Of a DNA stretch of 13,265 bases, positions 7,035-13,265 are shown in pieces; positions within the stretch are counted from its first letter, which is position 1, and the number at the start of each line of letters is the position of its first letter. Below the pieces are notes generated by a model. That model was not told the DNA's origin, ran no database searches, and saw only the letters and a list, made by a program, of their open reading frames with translations. The stretch is from an uncultured Micavibrio sp. (GTDB lineage: Bacteria; Pseudomonadota; Alphaproteobacteria; Micavibrionales; UBA1664): contig CALBME010000125.1 in the NCBI GenBank assembly GCA_937896295.1, forward strand, positions 1-13,265, given 5' to 3'. Both the position numbers and the translations under genes were made by a program.

Positions 7035-7792
7035 CACTCGGCCGCGAGTTTGGCCGCGATGTCGTCGCTGACGTCCATGTTGTAGAACACTTCCTGCACG
7101 TCGTCGTTTTCATCGAGCACGTCGATCAGCTTCATGACGCTGGCCGCCGTTTCGGCGTCAGTCACGCTGTGCATATTCAGCGGTTTCCAGACCATGCCGG
7201 ATTTTTCAGGCGCGCCGAACTTCTTATCCAGCGCCTCGCTGACCGCGGCCAGGTCGGTGGTGTCGGTATAGATGCTGTGATATTCGTCGTCGCTTTCGAC
7301 GTTCTGCGCCCCGGCCTCGACCGCGGCTTCGAACATCGCATCGGCCGACCCCTTGGAAGCGGGATAGACGATTTCTCCCAGTTTTTCGAACATGAAGGAC
7401 ACGGACCCCGCGGTACCCAGAGTACCGCCGTATTTCGCAAAGGTCGGGCGGATATCGTTCACGGTGCGGGTGACGTTATCGGTCAGGCATTCGACGACAA
7501 TGGCGACGCCGCCGGGGCCATAACCTTCGTACCGCGCTTCCTGATAATCCTTGCCATCGGCGGCGCCGGGAATGCCCTGTTCGATCGCACGCTTGATACG
7601 ATCGTTCGGCATGGAGACCGATTTAGCCTTGTCGATGGCCAGTCGCAGGCGCGGGTTCATGGCCGGATCGGGGCTGCCCGACTTGGCGGCTACGGTGATA
7701 CCGCGGGCTATCTTACCGAATAGACCGGACTTTTTTCGCCCCTGCGCCTCTTTACGGCGCGCGACGTTCTTTGCGTGGGAATGGCCTGCCAT
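7034..7792 (-). CDS. yebC: YebC/PmpR/TACO1-family regulatory or translation factor
   Basis: This 252-residue protein begins MAGHSHAKNVARRKEAQ, the family start (usually MAGHSKW-x-N-x-x-x-RK), and continues with FGKIARGITVAAKSG, DPAMNPRLRLAIDKAKSVSMP and YEGYGPGGVA, all hallmark blocks. The family was first described as DNA-binding regulators, for example of ruvC and quorum-sensing genes, and more recently as factors that help ribosomes through difficult sequences such as polyproline. The open frame continues upstream to about 9043, but that part is only antisense to other genes; the ATG at 7792, with AAGG and AGGA in front and a promoter just upstream, is the true start. It overlaps ruvC, an order seen in many proteobacteria. 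Confidence 0.96.
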   Translation of the reverse strand: MAGHSHAKNVARRKEAQGRKKSGLFGKIARGITVAAKSGSPDPAMNPRLRLAIDKAKSVSMPNDRIKRAIEQGIPGAADGKDYQEARYEGYGPGGVAIVVECLTDNVTRTVNDIRPTFAKYGGTLGTAGSVSFMFEKLGEIVYPASKGSADAMFEAAVEAGAQNVESDDEYHSIYTDTTDLAAVSEALDKKFGAPEKSGMVWKPLNMHSVTDAETAASVMKLIDVLDENDDVQEVFYNMDVSDDIAAKLAAE

Positions 7793-7821
7793 TGTCCTAA
7801 CCTTGTTAAGTGGGTTATAAT
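7792..7821 (+). promoter_or_regulatory. sigma70-type promoter for the response-regulator operon
   Basis: A perfect TATAAT (7816-7821) is preceded at 18 bases by TTGTCC (7792-7797), four of six matches to the -35 consensus. Transcription would start near 7828, about 26 bases before the response-regulator ATG. It shares bases with the opposing yebC promoter. Confidence 0.55.
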
Positions 7822-7842
7822 TTTTCCCTATGCAATTTTCAA
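7814..7842 (-). promoter_or_regulatory. sigma70-type promoter for yebC-ruvCAB
   Basis: On the minus strand TTGAAA (7842-7837) and TATAAC (7819-7814) are separated by exactly 17 bases. Transcription would start near 7807, leaving a leader of about 15 bases before the yebC ATG. The -10 shares four bases with the plus-strand TATAAT. Confidence 0.6.
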
Positions 7843-7853
7843 TCGCCTCGTAG

Positions 7854-8366
7854 ATGCCATACCGCTTTGACACTGTTTCGGTTCTGATCGTAGAAGACAA
7901 CCAGCCCATGGCCATGATGGCGCGGGCGATTCTGCAGACTTTCGGGGTCCGGGAGGTCATCATCGCCAAAAACGGCGAGGATGGATTCGAGGCATTCTGC
8001 CGCCATAACCCCGATATCGTCATCGCCGACTGGATGATGAAGCCCATCGACGGCGTGGTCCTGACCCGGATGATCCGGGGCGAACCCCGGTCCCCCAACC
8101 CGTTCGTACCCATCATCCTGATGACCGGGTTTTCGGAAAAGACCCGGGTCGCCATGGCCCGCGACTGCGGGGTCACGGAATTCCTGGTCAAACCGTTCGA
8201 GGCCAAGCAATTGTACAAGCGTATTGCGCAGGTGATCGAACGCCCGCGCCAGTTCGTGCGCAGCGAAGGATTTTTCGGCCCCGACCGCCGCCGCCTGGTG
8301 GACGCCACGTTCGCGGGTCCGTGGAAACGCCATCTGGACCACCAGCTGACGGGAGGCAAGTCATGA
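7854..8366 (+). CDS. single-domain response regulator (CheY-like receiver)
   Basis: The 170-residue protein is a receiver domain of two-component signalling with a short basic tail and no DNA-binding output domain. The acidic pocket is E14-D15 (LIVEDNQ), the phospho-acceptor is D59 (VIADWMM), T91 lies in ILMTGFS and K113 in FLVKPFE, so all key residues are intact. After about residue 128 comes RPRQFVRSEG then FFGPDRRR (140-147), a tail motif I associate with alphaproteobacterial single-domain regulators. A TAG directly precedes the ATG in frame, which fixes this as the earliest start, although no Shine-Dalgarno is visible. The stop overlaps the next ATG (ATGA), so the two genes are translationally coupled. 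No histidine kinase is in the window. The output is probably protein-protein, possibly through the next gene's product. Confidence 0.9.
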   Translation: MPYRFDTVSVLIVEDNQPMAMMARAILQTFGVREVIIAKNGEDGFEAFCRHNPDIVIADWMMKPIDGVVLTRMIRGEPRSPNPFVPIILMTGFSEKTRVAMARDCGVTEFLVKPFEAKQLYKRIAQVIERPRQFVRSEGFFGPDRRRLVDATFAGPWKRHLDHQLTGGKS

Positions 8367-8875
8367 CCCAGGAACGGGAAAAGAAACGCCGCGCCGAATT
8401 CATCATGCCGCCCAATGCCCTTAAGATGAAAGTGGGCAGCGGCGGGCTTGATGAAAAAATCATCGAAATGGCGCAGGAGCTTATCAACAAGACGGATTTC
8501 GACTTCCTGCCAACGGGCCAGCGTTACCTGACCTCGCTTCAGGAAGGCATTCGCATGACGATGCAAAAACGCGGCGAAATCGATAACGAAGCCCTGATTA
8601 CCACCATGCTTTATCCCGCCATGCAGTTGAAGGCGAATGGCGGCATGTTCGGCTATCCGCTGATTACGGAAGTGGCCGCCAAGCTGATCCTGTTCCTGGA
8701 ACAGGTCAAGGAACCGGACCCCGATGCCCTCGATGTCGTCAACGGGTTTGCGCATGCGTTGCAGGCGATCATGATGTTGGGTGAAAAAACCCGCGGTGTC
8801 GCGCCCCATAGCAGCCAGCTGACCGACGCGCTGGACGAGGCCGTCAGACGCTATTTCACCAAGCACCCGGATTAA
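8363..8875 (+). CDS. conserved hypothetical protein coupled to the response regulator
   Basis: The start chosen is the ATG at 8363, preceded by a strong GGGAGG and overlapping the response-regulator stop; the frame is open earlier but only inside that gene. The 170-residue product is mostly helical by eye. FIMPPNALKMKVGSGGLDE (14-32) is followed by KIIEMAQELINK, YLTSLQEGIRM, and a segment MLYPAMQLKANGGMFGYPL, with a hydrophobic helix (AAKLILFLEQV). I recall similar proteins beside single-domain response regulators in Rhodospirillales, but know no named function. There is no signal peptide or membrane helix. The His residues do not sit in an obvious histidine-phosphotransfer motif. The tight coupling suggests it is the regulator's partner or target. 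Confidence 0.8.
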   Translation: MTQEREKKRRAEFIMPPNALKMKVGSGGLDEKIIEMAQELINKTDFDFLPTGQRYLTSLQEGIRMTMQKRGEIDNEALITTMLYPAMQLKANGGMFGYPLITEVAAKLILFLEQVKEPDPDALDVVNGFAHALQAIMMLGEKTRGVAPHSSQLTDALDEAVRRYFTKHPD

Positions 8876-8885
8876 ACTTTCCGCC

Positions 8886-9464
8886 TTAGGCGAACAGCAT
8901 GACGCGGGTGGGCGTGACCAGCCCGTCGAGACGCTGGTCATGCGGCTCGGAGGGGATCGGGTCCTCGGAAATCTGCCAGTCATAGGCCATGCCGATGGCC
9001 AGAAAATCGTGCCGCGCGCGCAGATCCGCCAGTGCGGCGTCATAATACCCCGCCCCGCGCCCGAGGCGCGTGCCCTTCATATCGACCATGACCAGCGGCA
9101 CCAGAATAATGTCGGGTGTGACCTCGGGCGCGTCTTCGCGCGGTTCCATCGTGCCGACACGCGACTTCACCACCGTACCGCCGCGGCGCCACTGGCGGAA
9201 AATCATGCCGTGACTGTTGGGTATAACCACCGGCAATGCGCAGGTCATGCCCATGTCGTGGCATGTCTCAGCAATCATGCGGGTGTCGCATTCACGCGCC
9301 AGCGGCCAGAAAAAGGCAATCGATTTGGTGGCATCGGGTGGAAACGCGTCCAGAAAGCGCTGGCAGAGTTCGCGGTCCAGTTTCTTACGCTCGACCGAGC
9401 TTTCAGCCGCCCGGGAGTGGGATGCGCGCCGCAGCTTTTTCTTGTCGGTTGCGTGATCGTCCAT
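8886..9464 (-). CDS. 5-formyltetrahydrofolate cyclo-ligase (MTHFS, YgfA family)
   Basis: The enzyme uses ATP to convert 5-formyl-THF to 5,10-methenyl-THF, returning a storage or inhibitory folate to the one-carbon pool. From the ATG at 9464 it is 192 residues, the usual size. The N-terminal KKKLRRASHSR matches the conserved K-x-x-x-R start, and LVPLVMVDMKGTRLGRGAGY then YDAAL (121-145) is the family signature ending in G-x-G-x-GYYD. The conserved end EPHDQRLDGLVTP (173-185) is also present. A TTG 15 codons upstream would add an unrelated hydrophobic stretch and is not preferred. Upstream lies a 6S RNA candidate and then zapA, the same order known from E. coli, which supports both calls. Confidence 0.93.
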   Translation of the reverse strand: MDDHATDKKKLRRASHSRAAESSVERKKLDRELCQRFLDAFPPDATKSIAFFWPLARECDTRMIAETCHDMGMTCALPVVIPNSHGMIFRQWRRGGTVVKSRVGTMEPREDAPEVTPDIILVPLVMVDMKGTRLGRGAGYYDAALADLRARHDFLAIGMAYDWQISEDPIPSEPHDQRLDGLVTPTRVMLFA

Positions 9465-9513
9465 AGACCCGAAGGGTAAAGGAAACAGGAAGAAGATCAA
9501 ATGAAGCAAATTG

Positions 9514-9681
9514 AAGCGGAGCCACGAATGCCGTGGGTATGCATCAAATCCGCTACTGGCCCGGTTAAACCAGGTGGGTGCCAGATAAAAGGACCAGGGT
9601 CCTTTCAGCGCCAGCTCCCATAGCAGAGAATTATCGGCCCGAGGGATTTTGGTACCTTCACCTGCCCCGCAGCCCCGCCAC
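9514..9681 (-). ncRNA. ssrS: 6S RNA (SsrS), candidate
   Basis: The region between zapA and the cyclo-ligase gene folds, on the minus strand, like 6S RNA, which mimics an open promoter and sequesters sigma70 RNA polymerase. A closing stem pairs GCGGGGC (9678-9672) with GCTCCGC (9522-9516). AAATCC pairs with GGATTT closer in. The 5' side of the bubble reads GGGCCGATAATT, close to GAGCCGATATTT of E. coli 6S. The apical arm has TGGG/CCCA and a 9-bp hairpin TGAAAGGAC-CCTG-GTCCTTTTA. The 3' side carries the small hairpin CACCTGG-TTTAA-CCGGG, typical of alphaproteobacterial 6S. Length is about 165 bases. The location is the one known from gammaproteobacteria. Exact ends are estimates. Confidence 0.75.
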
Positions 9682-9683
9682 CG

Positions 9684-9691
9684 TATATATA
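9684..9691 (-). promoter_or_regulatory. -10 element for the 6S RNA
   Basis: TATATATA reads as a -10 element on the minus strand and lies a few bases before the predicted 6S 5' end. No good -35 hexamer is visible at the standard distance, so it is a partial promoter call. Confidence 0.45.
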
Positions 9692-9704
9692 CATCAGGGC
9701 GGTG

Positions 9705-9726
9705 AAAAAGACAGTTTTGTCTTTTT
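9705..9726. terminator. bidirectional hairpin between zapA and 6S RNA
   Basis: AAAAAGACA (9705-9713) and TGTCTTTTT (9718-9726) form a perfect 9-bp inverted repeat around a four-base loop. Each strand ends in a T run, so it can act on either strand, but the stem has only four GC-side bases. It probably separates zapA from the 6S transcript. Positions 9727-9803 hold nothing else I can name. Confidence 0.5.
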
Positions 9727-9803
9727 ATTTACCTGCGAAACACAGCCGCCACACCAACCCCATGTTTCGCGGGCTGGTTTTTCCAACGAGACAGGTTTTA
9801 CAC

Positions 9804-10280
9804 TTAAGCGCGTTTGAGCTTTTTCACGACGCCTTCGAGGCGGTCGGAGAGCTGGTCCACGACCTTGGCGATTTCCGCGTCGCGGGCGTCAGCCTCCTGA
9901 CGGGCGCGGTTGAAGTCGGCCACGTTGTGCTGGCTTTGCGCAGTTTCACGGCGCAGGCGGTCGATTTCGGCCTGAAGCTGGGCGATGCGGTTTTCGTAAG
10001 GCCCGCGCACCTGCATTTCGACGTCCTGACGGGACGGGCCGGCATTGGCGGCGGCCATGTTGGCCTTTTCGGCCGCGTCGCGGGCTTCGAACATGTCGTC
10101 GGCAATGACCAGCGCGGTCAGGACCAGCATGTAGCTTTCGTTCGGGGCGGCCCCGGCCTGGTTGAGTTCACGGAAACGTTCGTCGACGTATTTGCCCAGC
10201 TGCTGGACGCGCGCTTCCTGGCCGTCATCGCAGGCGATGGTGAATGTACGGTTGTTTACGACGATATTGACCTTGGACAT
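9804..10280 (-). CDS. zapA: cell division protein ZapA
   Basis: ZapA bundles FtsZ protofilaments and stabilises the division ring. The 158-residue product has the globular N-terminal part, MSKVNIVVNNRTFTIACDDG and then LGKYVDERFRELNQ, with VLTALVIADDMFEARD as the helix linking to the coiled coil. The region about 83-158 is a long charged coiled coil (AQLQAEIDRLRRET, DQLSDRLEGVVKKLKRA). It is longer than the E. coli protein (109 residues), mainly in the coiled coil, as is common in alphaproteobacteria. GGGGAG about nine bases upstream supports the ATG. It follows the small upstream gene by two bases, so the two are an operon. Confidence 0.92.
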   Translation of the reverse strand: MSKVNIVVNNRTFTIACDDGQEARVQQLGKYVDERFRELNQAGAAPNESYMLVLTALVIADDMFEARDAAEKANMAAANAGPSRQDVEMQVRGPYENRIAQLQAEIDRLRRETAQSQHNVADFNRARQEADARDAEIAKVVDQLSDRLEGVVKKLKRA

Positions 10281-10282
10281 GA

Positions 10283-10495
10283 TCAGCGGCTCCCCACCTG
10301 CAGAAGATTTTCGATACGTTCAATCGTACGATCCAGCGTTTTAGCCATCAGGGTGTTGTCGACAGCCGGTTGTCTGGACGTACCGCCAAACAGGTCGATC
10401 TGGCGCGCCTTGACATCATTTTCGGCAGAGGTCGCGGCTTTTTCCAATTGTTCGACCACAGTCATCAAACGACGCAAACTATTATCCAGACCCAT
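10283..10495 (-). CDS. small coiled-coil protein upstream of zapA (DUF4164-like)
   Basis: From the ATG at 10495 the product is 70 residues: MGLDNSLRRLMTVVEQLEKA, then a linker with DLFGG and a second helix TLMAKTLDRTIERIENLLQV. Heptad-like hydrophobic spacing in both halves suggests a short coiled coil. Alphaproteobacteria often carry a DUF4164-type coiled-coil gene just before zapA, and by position this would be it; a role in FtsZ-ring assembly, like ZapB, is only inferred. AGGG lies about 11 bases before the ATG. A GTG four codons upstream (10507) is an alternative start with poorer context. The gene ends two bases before zapA. Confidence 0.75.
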   Translation of the reverse strand: MGLDNSLRRLMTVVEQLEKAATSAENDVKARQIDLFGGTSRQPAVDNTLMAKTLDRTIERIENLLQVGSR

Positions 10496-10650
10496 CGGCG
10501 GACGCACCCTAGCTTTAAATTTTTCAAATGCTGATAGATAAGACGAATAACGGGACCTAAAGCCCCTGTCCAGCGGGAAAAAAATTCATCCACAGGGTGA
10601 TTCGTTCTGCATTTTGGGGCCTCGCCGGCCCGCTCACTCCGTTCGCCCCC

Positions 10651-10683
10651 GCTCGCGCGAAAGCGCGGGCTGCGGTCGCAGCC
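10651..10683 (+). promoter_or_regulatory. overlapping hairpins in the tkt leader
   Basis: GCTCGCGC-GAAA-GCGCGGGC (10651-10670) is an 8-bp stem with a GNRA tetraloop. GGCTGC-GGTC-GCAGCC (10668-10683) overlaps it by three bases and is followed by TTTATA. The two cannot both form fully, which could mean attenuation. TATAGT (10686-10691) also resembles a -10 element but lacks a -35. The rest of 10496-10755 holds a long inverted repeat, CCCTGT/ACAGGG near 10563-10598, and nothing else I can name. Confidence 0.4.
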
Positions 10684-10755
10684 TTTATAGTGAAAAAAGA
10701 GTCTTTATTTTCGTTCCTTCATCCTTATTGTAGCGGCCAAGAAAAGGAACATCTC

Positions 10756-12786
10756 ATGGCCTCCACCAATCTTGCCCAGGCTGACGCCGTCGCCAAACTC
10801 GTCGATCACCATCCCCTTCGCCAGTATTCGAACGCCATCCGGGCGCTGTCGATGGATGCTGTCGAAAAGGCCAATTCGGGCCACCCCGGCATGCCGATGG
10901 GCATGGCCGACGTCGCCACCGTCCTTTTCACCAAATTCATGAATTTCGACCCGGCCAGCCCGCGCTGGCCCGACCGCGACCGCTTCATCCTGTCGGCCGG
11001 TCACGGTTCCATGCTGCTGTATTCCCTCGCCTATCTGCTGGGGTACGAGAAGATGACGCTGGAGCAGATCAAGAATTTCCGCCAGCTGCATTCCATCACC
11101 CCCGGTCACCCCGAAGTGGACCCGGATATCGCGGTTGAGACAACCACGGGCCCCTTGGGCCAAGGCATTGCAAACGCAGTGGGTTTCGCGCTGGCCGAAC
11201 GTATCAACAACGCCCGTTTCGGCGACGAGCTGATGAACCATTTCACCTATGTCATCTGCTCCGACGGGGATCTGATGGAAGGCATCAGCCACGAGGCCGC
11301 GTCCCTGGCCGGTCACCTGAAGCTCAACCGCCTGATCGCCCTGTATGACGATAACGGCATCTCGATCGACGGTCCGACGTCCCTGTCCTACACCGAAGAC
11401 CCGACGGGCCGCTTCCAGGCCTATGGCTGGAACGTCATCAAGATCGACGGCCACGATTTCGACGCCATCGAGGGCGCCATCGCCAAGGCCCAGACGTCGG
11501 ACAAGCCGACACTGATCCGGTGCCAGACCACCATCGGTTACGGCAGCCCCAACAAGTGCAACACGTCGGGCGTCCATGGCAGCCCGCTGGGCGCTGACGA
11601 GGTGCTGGCATCCCGCACGCAGCTGGCATGGCCGCATGCCCCCTTTGAGGTCCCGGCGGAGATTTTGACCTGGTGGCGCGAGGCTGGTGCCCGCGGTGCG
11701 TCCAAGCGCAAGGCATGGCAGGTGCGCCACGAGAAATCGGCACAGAAAAACGATTTCGATAACGCGTTTAATCCCAATGTTTCCAACCGTGTACGTCCGG
11801 TTGTTGAGAAACTTGTTGATAACCTTGTGAATAACCCTGTGAAGACTGCCACCCGTCAGGCATCGGGCGAAACCCTGAATGCCTTGATTGACGCGGTTCC
11901 CGAGCTGATCGGCGGGTCTGCCGACCTGTCCCCATCGAACAACACCTATAAAAAGGGTACGGCGGTGGTCAAAGCCGGCGCGTACGGCGGCCAATACATC
12001 CATTACGGCGTGCGCGAGCACGGCATGGCCGCGGCCATGAACGGCATGGCGCTGCATGGCGGGTGCATCCCTTACGGCGGCACGTTCCTGACCTTCGCCG
12101 ACTATTGCCGCCCGGCCATCCGGATGGCCGCCCTGATGAAGCTGCGCGCCGTGCATGTCATGACGCACGATTCCATCGGCCTTGGCGAAGACGGCCCCAC
12201 GCACCAGCCGGTCGAACACCTGGCCAGCTTACGCGCCATTCCGAACGTGTCGGTCATGCGCCCGTGCGATGCGGTTGAGACCGCCGAATGCTGGGACCTT
12301 GCGCTGGACCGCGCCGACGGTCCCACCGTCATGGCGCTGACCCGTCAGGGACTGCCCCAGATGCGCCTGACCAAGATGGCCGGCAACCCCTGTGGAAAAG
12401 GTGCGTATATCCTGCGCAAAAACTTCGAGGCGGGGACCCCGGAACTGGTGCTGATGGCGTCGGGTTCGGAAGTTTCCATCGCCGCCGAAGCGTACGAAAA
12501 GCTGCAGGCTTCAAGCATCAAAGTTCAATTGGTTTCAGTGCCTTGCATTGAGTTTTTTGAGAAACAGGATGAAGCGTACAAGCGTGAGATCCTGGGACCC
12601 GAGACGGTCAAGCGCATCGTGGTCGAAGCGGCCCTGCGCCAGCCTTGGGATAAGTACCTGAAAGCGTCCGATATATTCATCGGTATGAAGGGTTTCGGCG
12701 AGTCGGCCCCCTATCAGAAACTGTACGAACATTTCGGCATCACACCGAAACACATCGTGGATGCAGTGAAAGAACGACTGAAATAA
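10756..12786 (+). CDS. tkt: transketolase
   Basis: Transketolase moves two-carbon units between sugar phosphates in the pentose phosphate and, where present, Calvin pathways, using thiamine diphosphate. From the ATG at 10756, which has AAGGA eight bases upstream, it is 676 residues, the usual size. The frame is open about 50 codons further up, but that part is leader sequence unlike the family. Key blocks are SGHPGMPMG (41-49), GHGSMLLYS (82-90), TTGPLGQG (130-137), the thiamine/Mg motif SDGDLMEG (169-176) with N200, GVREHGM with the catalytic glutamate E421, and HDSIGLGEDGPTHQP (471-485). Codon use matches the neighbours. It is followed 133 bases later by the GAPDH gene, a common alphaproteobacterial pairing. 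Confidence 0.98.
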   Translation: MASTNLAQADAVAKLVDHHPLRQYSNAIRALSMDAVEKANSGHPGMPMGMADVATVLFTKFMNFDPASPRWPDRDRFILSAGHGSMLLYSLAYLLGYEKMTLEQIKNFRQLHSITPGHPEVDPDIAVETTTGPLGQGIANAVGFALAERINNARFGDELMNHFTYVICSDGDLMEGISHEAASLAGHLKLNRLIALYDDNGISIDGPTSLSYTEDPTGRFQAYGWNVIKIDGHDFDAIEGAIAKAQTSDKPTLIRCQTTIGYGSPNKCNTSGVHGSPLGADEVLASRTQLAWPHAPFEVPAEILTWWREAGARGASKRKAWQVRHEKSAQKNDFDNAFNPNVSNRVRPVVEKLVDNLVNNPVKTATRQASGETLNALIDAVPELIGGSADLSPSNNTYKKGTAVVKAGAYGGQYIHYGVREHGMAAAMNGMALHGGCIPYGGTFLTFADYCRPAIRMAALMKLRAVHVMTHDSIGLGEDGPTHQPVEHLASLRAIPNVSVMRPCDAVETAECWDLALDRADGPTVMALTRQGLPQMRLTKMAGNPCGKGAYILRKNFEAGTPELVLMASGSEVSIAAEAYEKLQASSIKVQLVSVPCIEFFEKQDEAYKREILGPETVKRIVVEAALRQPWDKYLKASDIFIGMKGFGESAPYQKLYEHFGITPKHIVDAVKERLK

Positions 12787-12793
12787 CAACAAG

Positions 12794-12831
12794 CCGCCCC
12801 GGCTCCGCGAAGGAGAGACCGGGGCGGATTT
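12794..12831 (+). terminator. strong hairpin after tkt
   Basis: CCGCCCCGG (12794-12802) pairs with CCGGGGCGG (12819-12827). An inner CTCC-GCGAA-GGAG hairpin stacks within it. ATTTATT follows rather than a clean T run, so it may terminate partially or protect the tkt 3' end while letting some transcription reach the GAPDH gene. Confidence 0.55.
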
Positions 12832-12860
12832 ATTCCCTCCTTCGAAGCCGCCGCAGCCGC

Positions 12861-12889
12861 CCTGCCTTCGCAGGACAAAGCGCGGCAGG
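12861..12889 (+). promoter_or_regulatory. alternative hairpins in the GAPDH leader
   Basis: CCTGC (12861-12865) can pair with GCAGG (12870-12874) around a CTTC loop, or CCTGCC with GGCAGG (12884-12889). The choices exclude each other. The AAAGGA ribosome site at 12908-12913 lies downstream of both. This may only be GC-rich background. Confidence 0.25.
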
Positions 12890-12919
12890 ACAGAACAATA
12901 GAGAGTGAAAGGAAAAATC

Positions 12920-13265
12920 ATGACCGTCAAAATCGCCATTAACGGCTTTGGCCGTATCGGCCGCCTTGTGCTGCGCTCCATCATGGAAAGCGGCCGCAAC
13001 GATGTCACCGTCGTCGCTATCAACGACCTCGCGACATCCGAAGCCAACGCGCATCTGCTGAAATACGACACCGTGCATGGCCGCTTCCCCGGCGAAGTGA
13101 CGGTCAAGGGCGACACCATCTCGGTCGGCAAGGGCACGATCAAGGTCACCGCCGAAAAGGACCCCTCCAAGCTCCCCTGGAAGGACCTCGGCGTCGACAT
13201 CGCGCTGGAATGCACCGGCATCTTCACCGCCAAGGACAAGGCTTTGGCCCATCTGACGGCAGGCG
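12920..13265 (+). CDS. gap: glyceraldehyde-3-phosphate dehydrogenase, type I (3'-partial)
   Basis: The first 115 residues are present and the gene runs off the window. MTVKIAINGFGRIGRLVLR carries the NAD-binding loop NGFGRIGR (8-15). INDL (34-37) places D36 where NAD-preferring enzymes have an acid. YDTVHGRF (49-56) and ALECTGIF (95-102) are further family blocks. The catalytic cysteine region lies beyond the end. AAAGGA six bases before the ATG is a good ribosome site. The enzyme makes 1,3-bisphosphoglycerate from glyceraldehyde-3-phosphate in glycolysis, or the reverse in gluconeogenesis. A pgk gene often follows, but that cannot be seen here. Confidence 0.96.
   Translation, partial: MTVKIAINGFGRIGRLVLRSIMESGRNDVTVVAINDLATSEANAHLLKYDTVHGRFPGEVTVKGDTISVGKGTIKVTAEKDPSKLPWKDLGVDIALECTGIFTAKDKALAHLTAG

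Noticed and set aside
8882..8892. CGCC-TTA-GGCG hairpin between the two convergent genes near 8880
   Set aside because: The stem is only four pairs with a loop of three and no T run follows, so I do not call a terminator.
7793..9043. Upstream extension of the yebC frame
   Set aside because: The extension is antisense to the response regulator and its partner; the yebC family start and promoter fit the ATG at 7792.
9702..10541. 279-codon plus-strand frame opposite zapA
   Set aside because: It is antisense to zapA and its small partner, crosses the intergenic hairpin, and has no recognisable domain.
10589..10598. DnaA-box-like TCATCCACA upstream of tkt
   Set aside because: One near-match only, with no cluster, AT-rich unwinding region or dnaA/dnaN neighbour, so it does not support an origin.
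10597..10755. Longer N terminus for transketolase, or a thiamine riboswitch in the leader
   Set aside because: The extra residues are unlike the family and a good ribosome site precedes the ATG at 10756; the leader lacks the conserved CTGAGA-type thi-box sequence.
10705..12219. 504-codon open frame on the minus strand opposite tkt
   Set aside because: It lies wholly antisense to a clear transketolase; GC-rich codon use leaves such antisense frames open, and the translation has no family pattern.

Overview
The window looks like a chromosomal segment of an alphaproteobacterium. Codon usage is GC-rich, and the gene sets yebC-ruvC-ruvA-ruvB and [DUF4164-like]-zapA-6S RNA-5-formyl-THF cyclo-ligase, the latter divergent from tkt-gap, are arrangements familiar from that class. 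A Micavibrio- or Rhodospirillales-like lineage is a guess that the sequence alone cannot prove. Most of the window is housekeeping DNA. No CRISPR array, insertion sequence, phage gene, tRNA or rRNA was seen.

Layout. Positions 1-243 are a fairly AT-rich stretch with no gene and one weak terminator. At about 380 there is a sharp junction: the last ~45 codons of uppP on the minus strand abut a 5'-truncated unknown gene on the plus strand, so both genes lose their 5' ends at the same point. From 1202 to 7792 everything is on the minus strand. In transcription order this block is yebC, ruvC, ruvA, ruvB, a small protein with a dsRBD-like pattern, a divergent RfaE/HldE-type nucleotidyltransferase-like protein without its HxGH motif, a stand-alone RNB exoribonuclease, and a DUF4349 lipoprotein. 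Next come two plus-strand genes (7854-8875), a single-domain response regulator translationally coupled to a conserved unknown protein. The next minus-strand block is a DUF4164-like protein, zapA, a probable 6S RNA and the 5-formyl-THF cyclo-ligase gene. The plus-strand tkt and the start of a GAPDH gene close the window.

How the parts work together. RuvA, RuvB and RuvC branch-migrate and resolve Holliday junctions, and YebC is a companion regulator or translation factor. ZapA, probably with the small coiled-coil protein beside it, supports the FtsZ ring. 6S RNA binds the housekeeping RNA polymerase. Transketolase and GAPDH are central carbon enzymes. The least understood parts are the three genes after ruvB and the response-regulator pair.

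The points most worth a second look are a textbook Rho-independent terminator lying inside the RNB coding sequence on its sense strand, the 6S RNA candidate, the face-to-face overlapping promoters between yebC and the response regulator, the junction near 380, and the dsRBD-like / pseudo-nucleotidyltransferase / RNB gene group.
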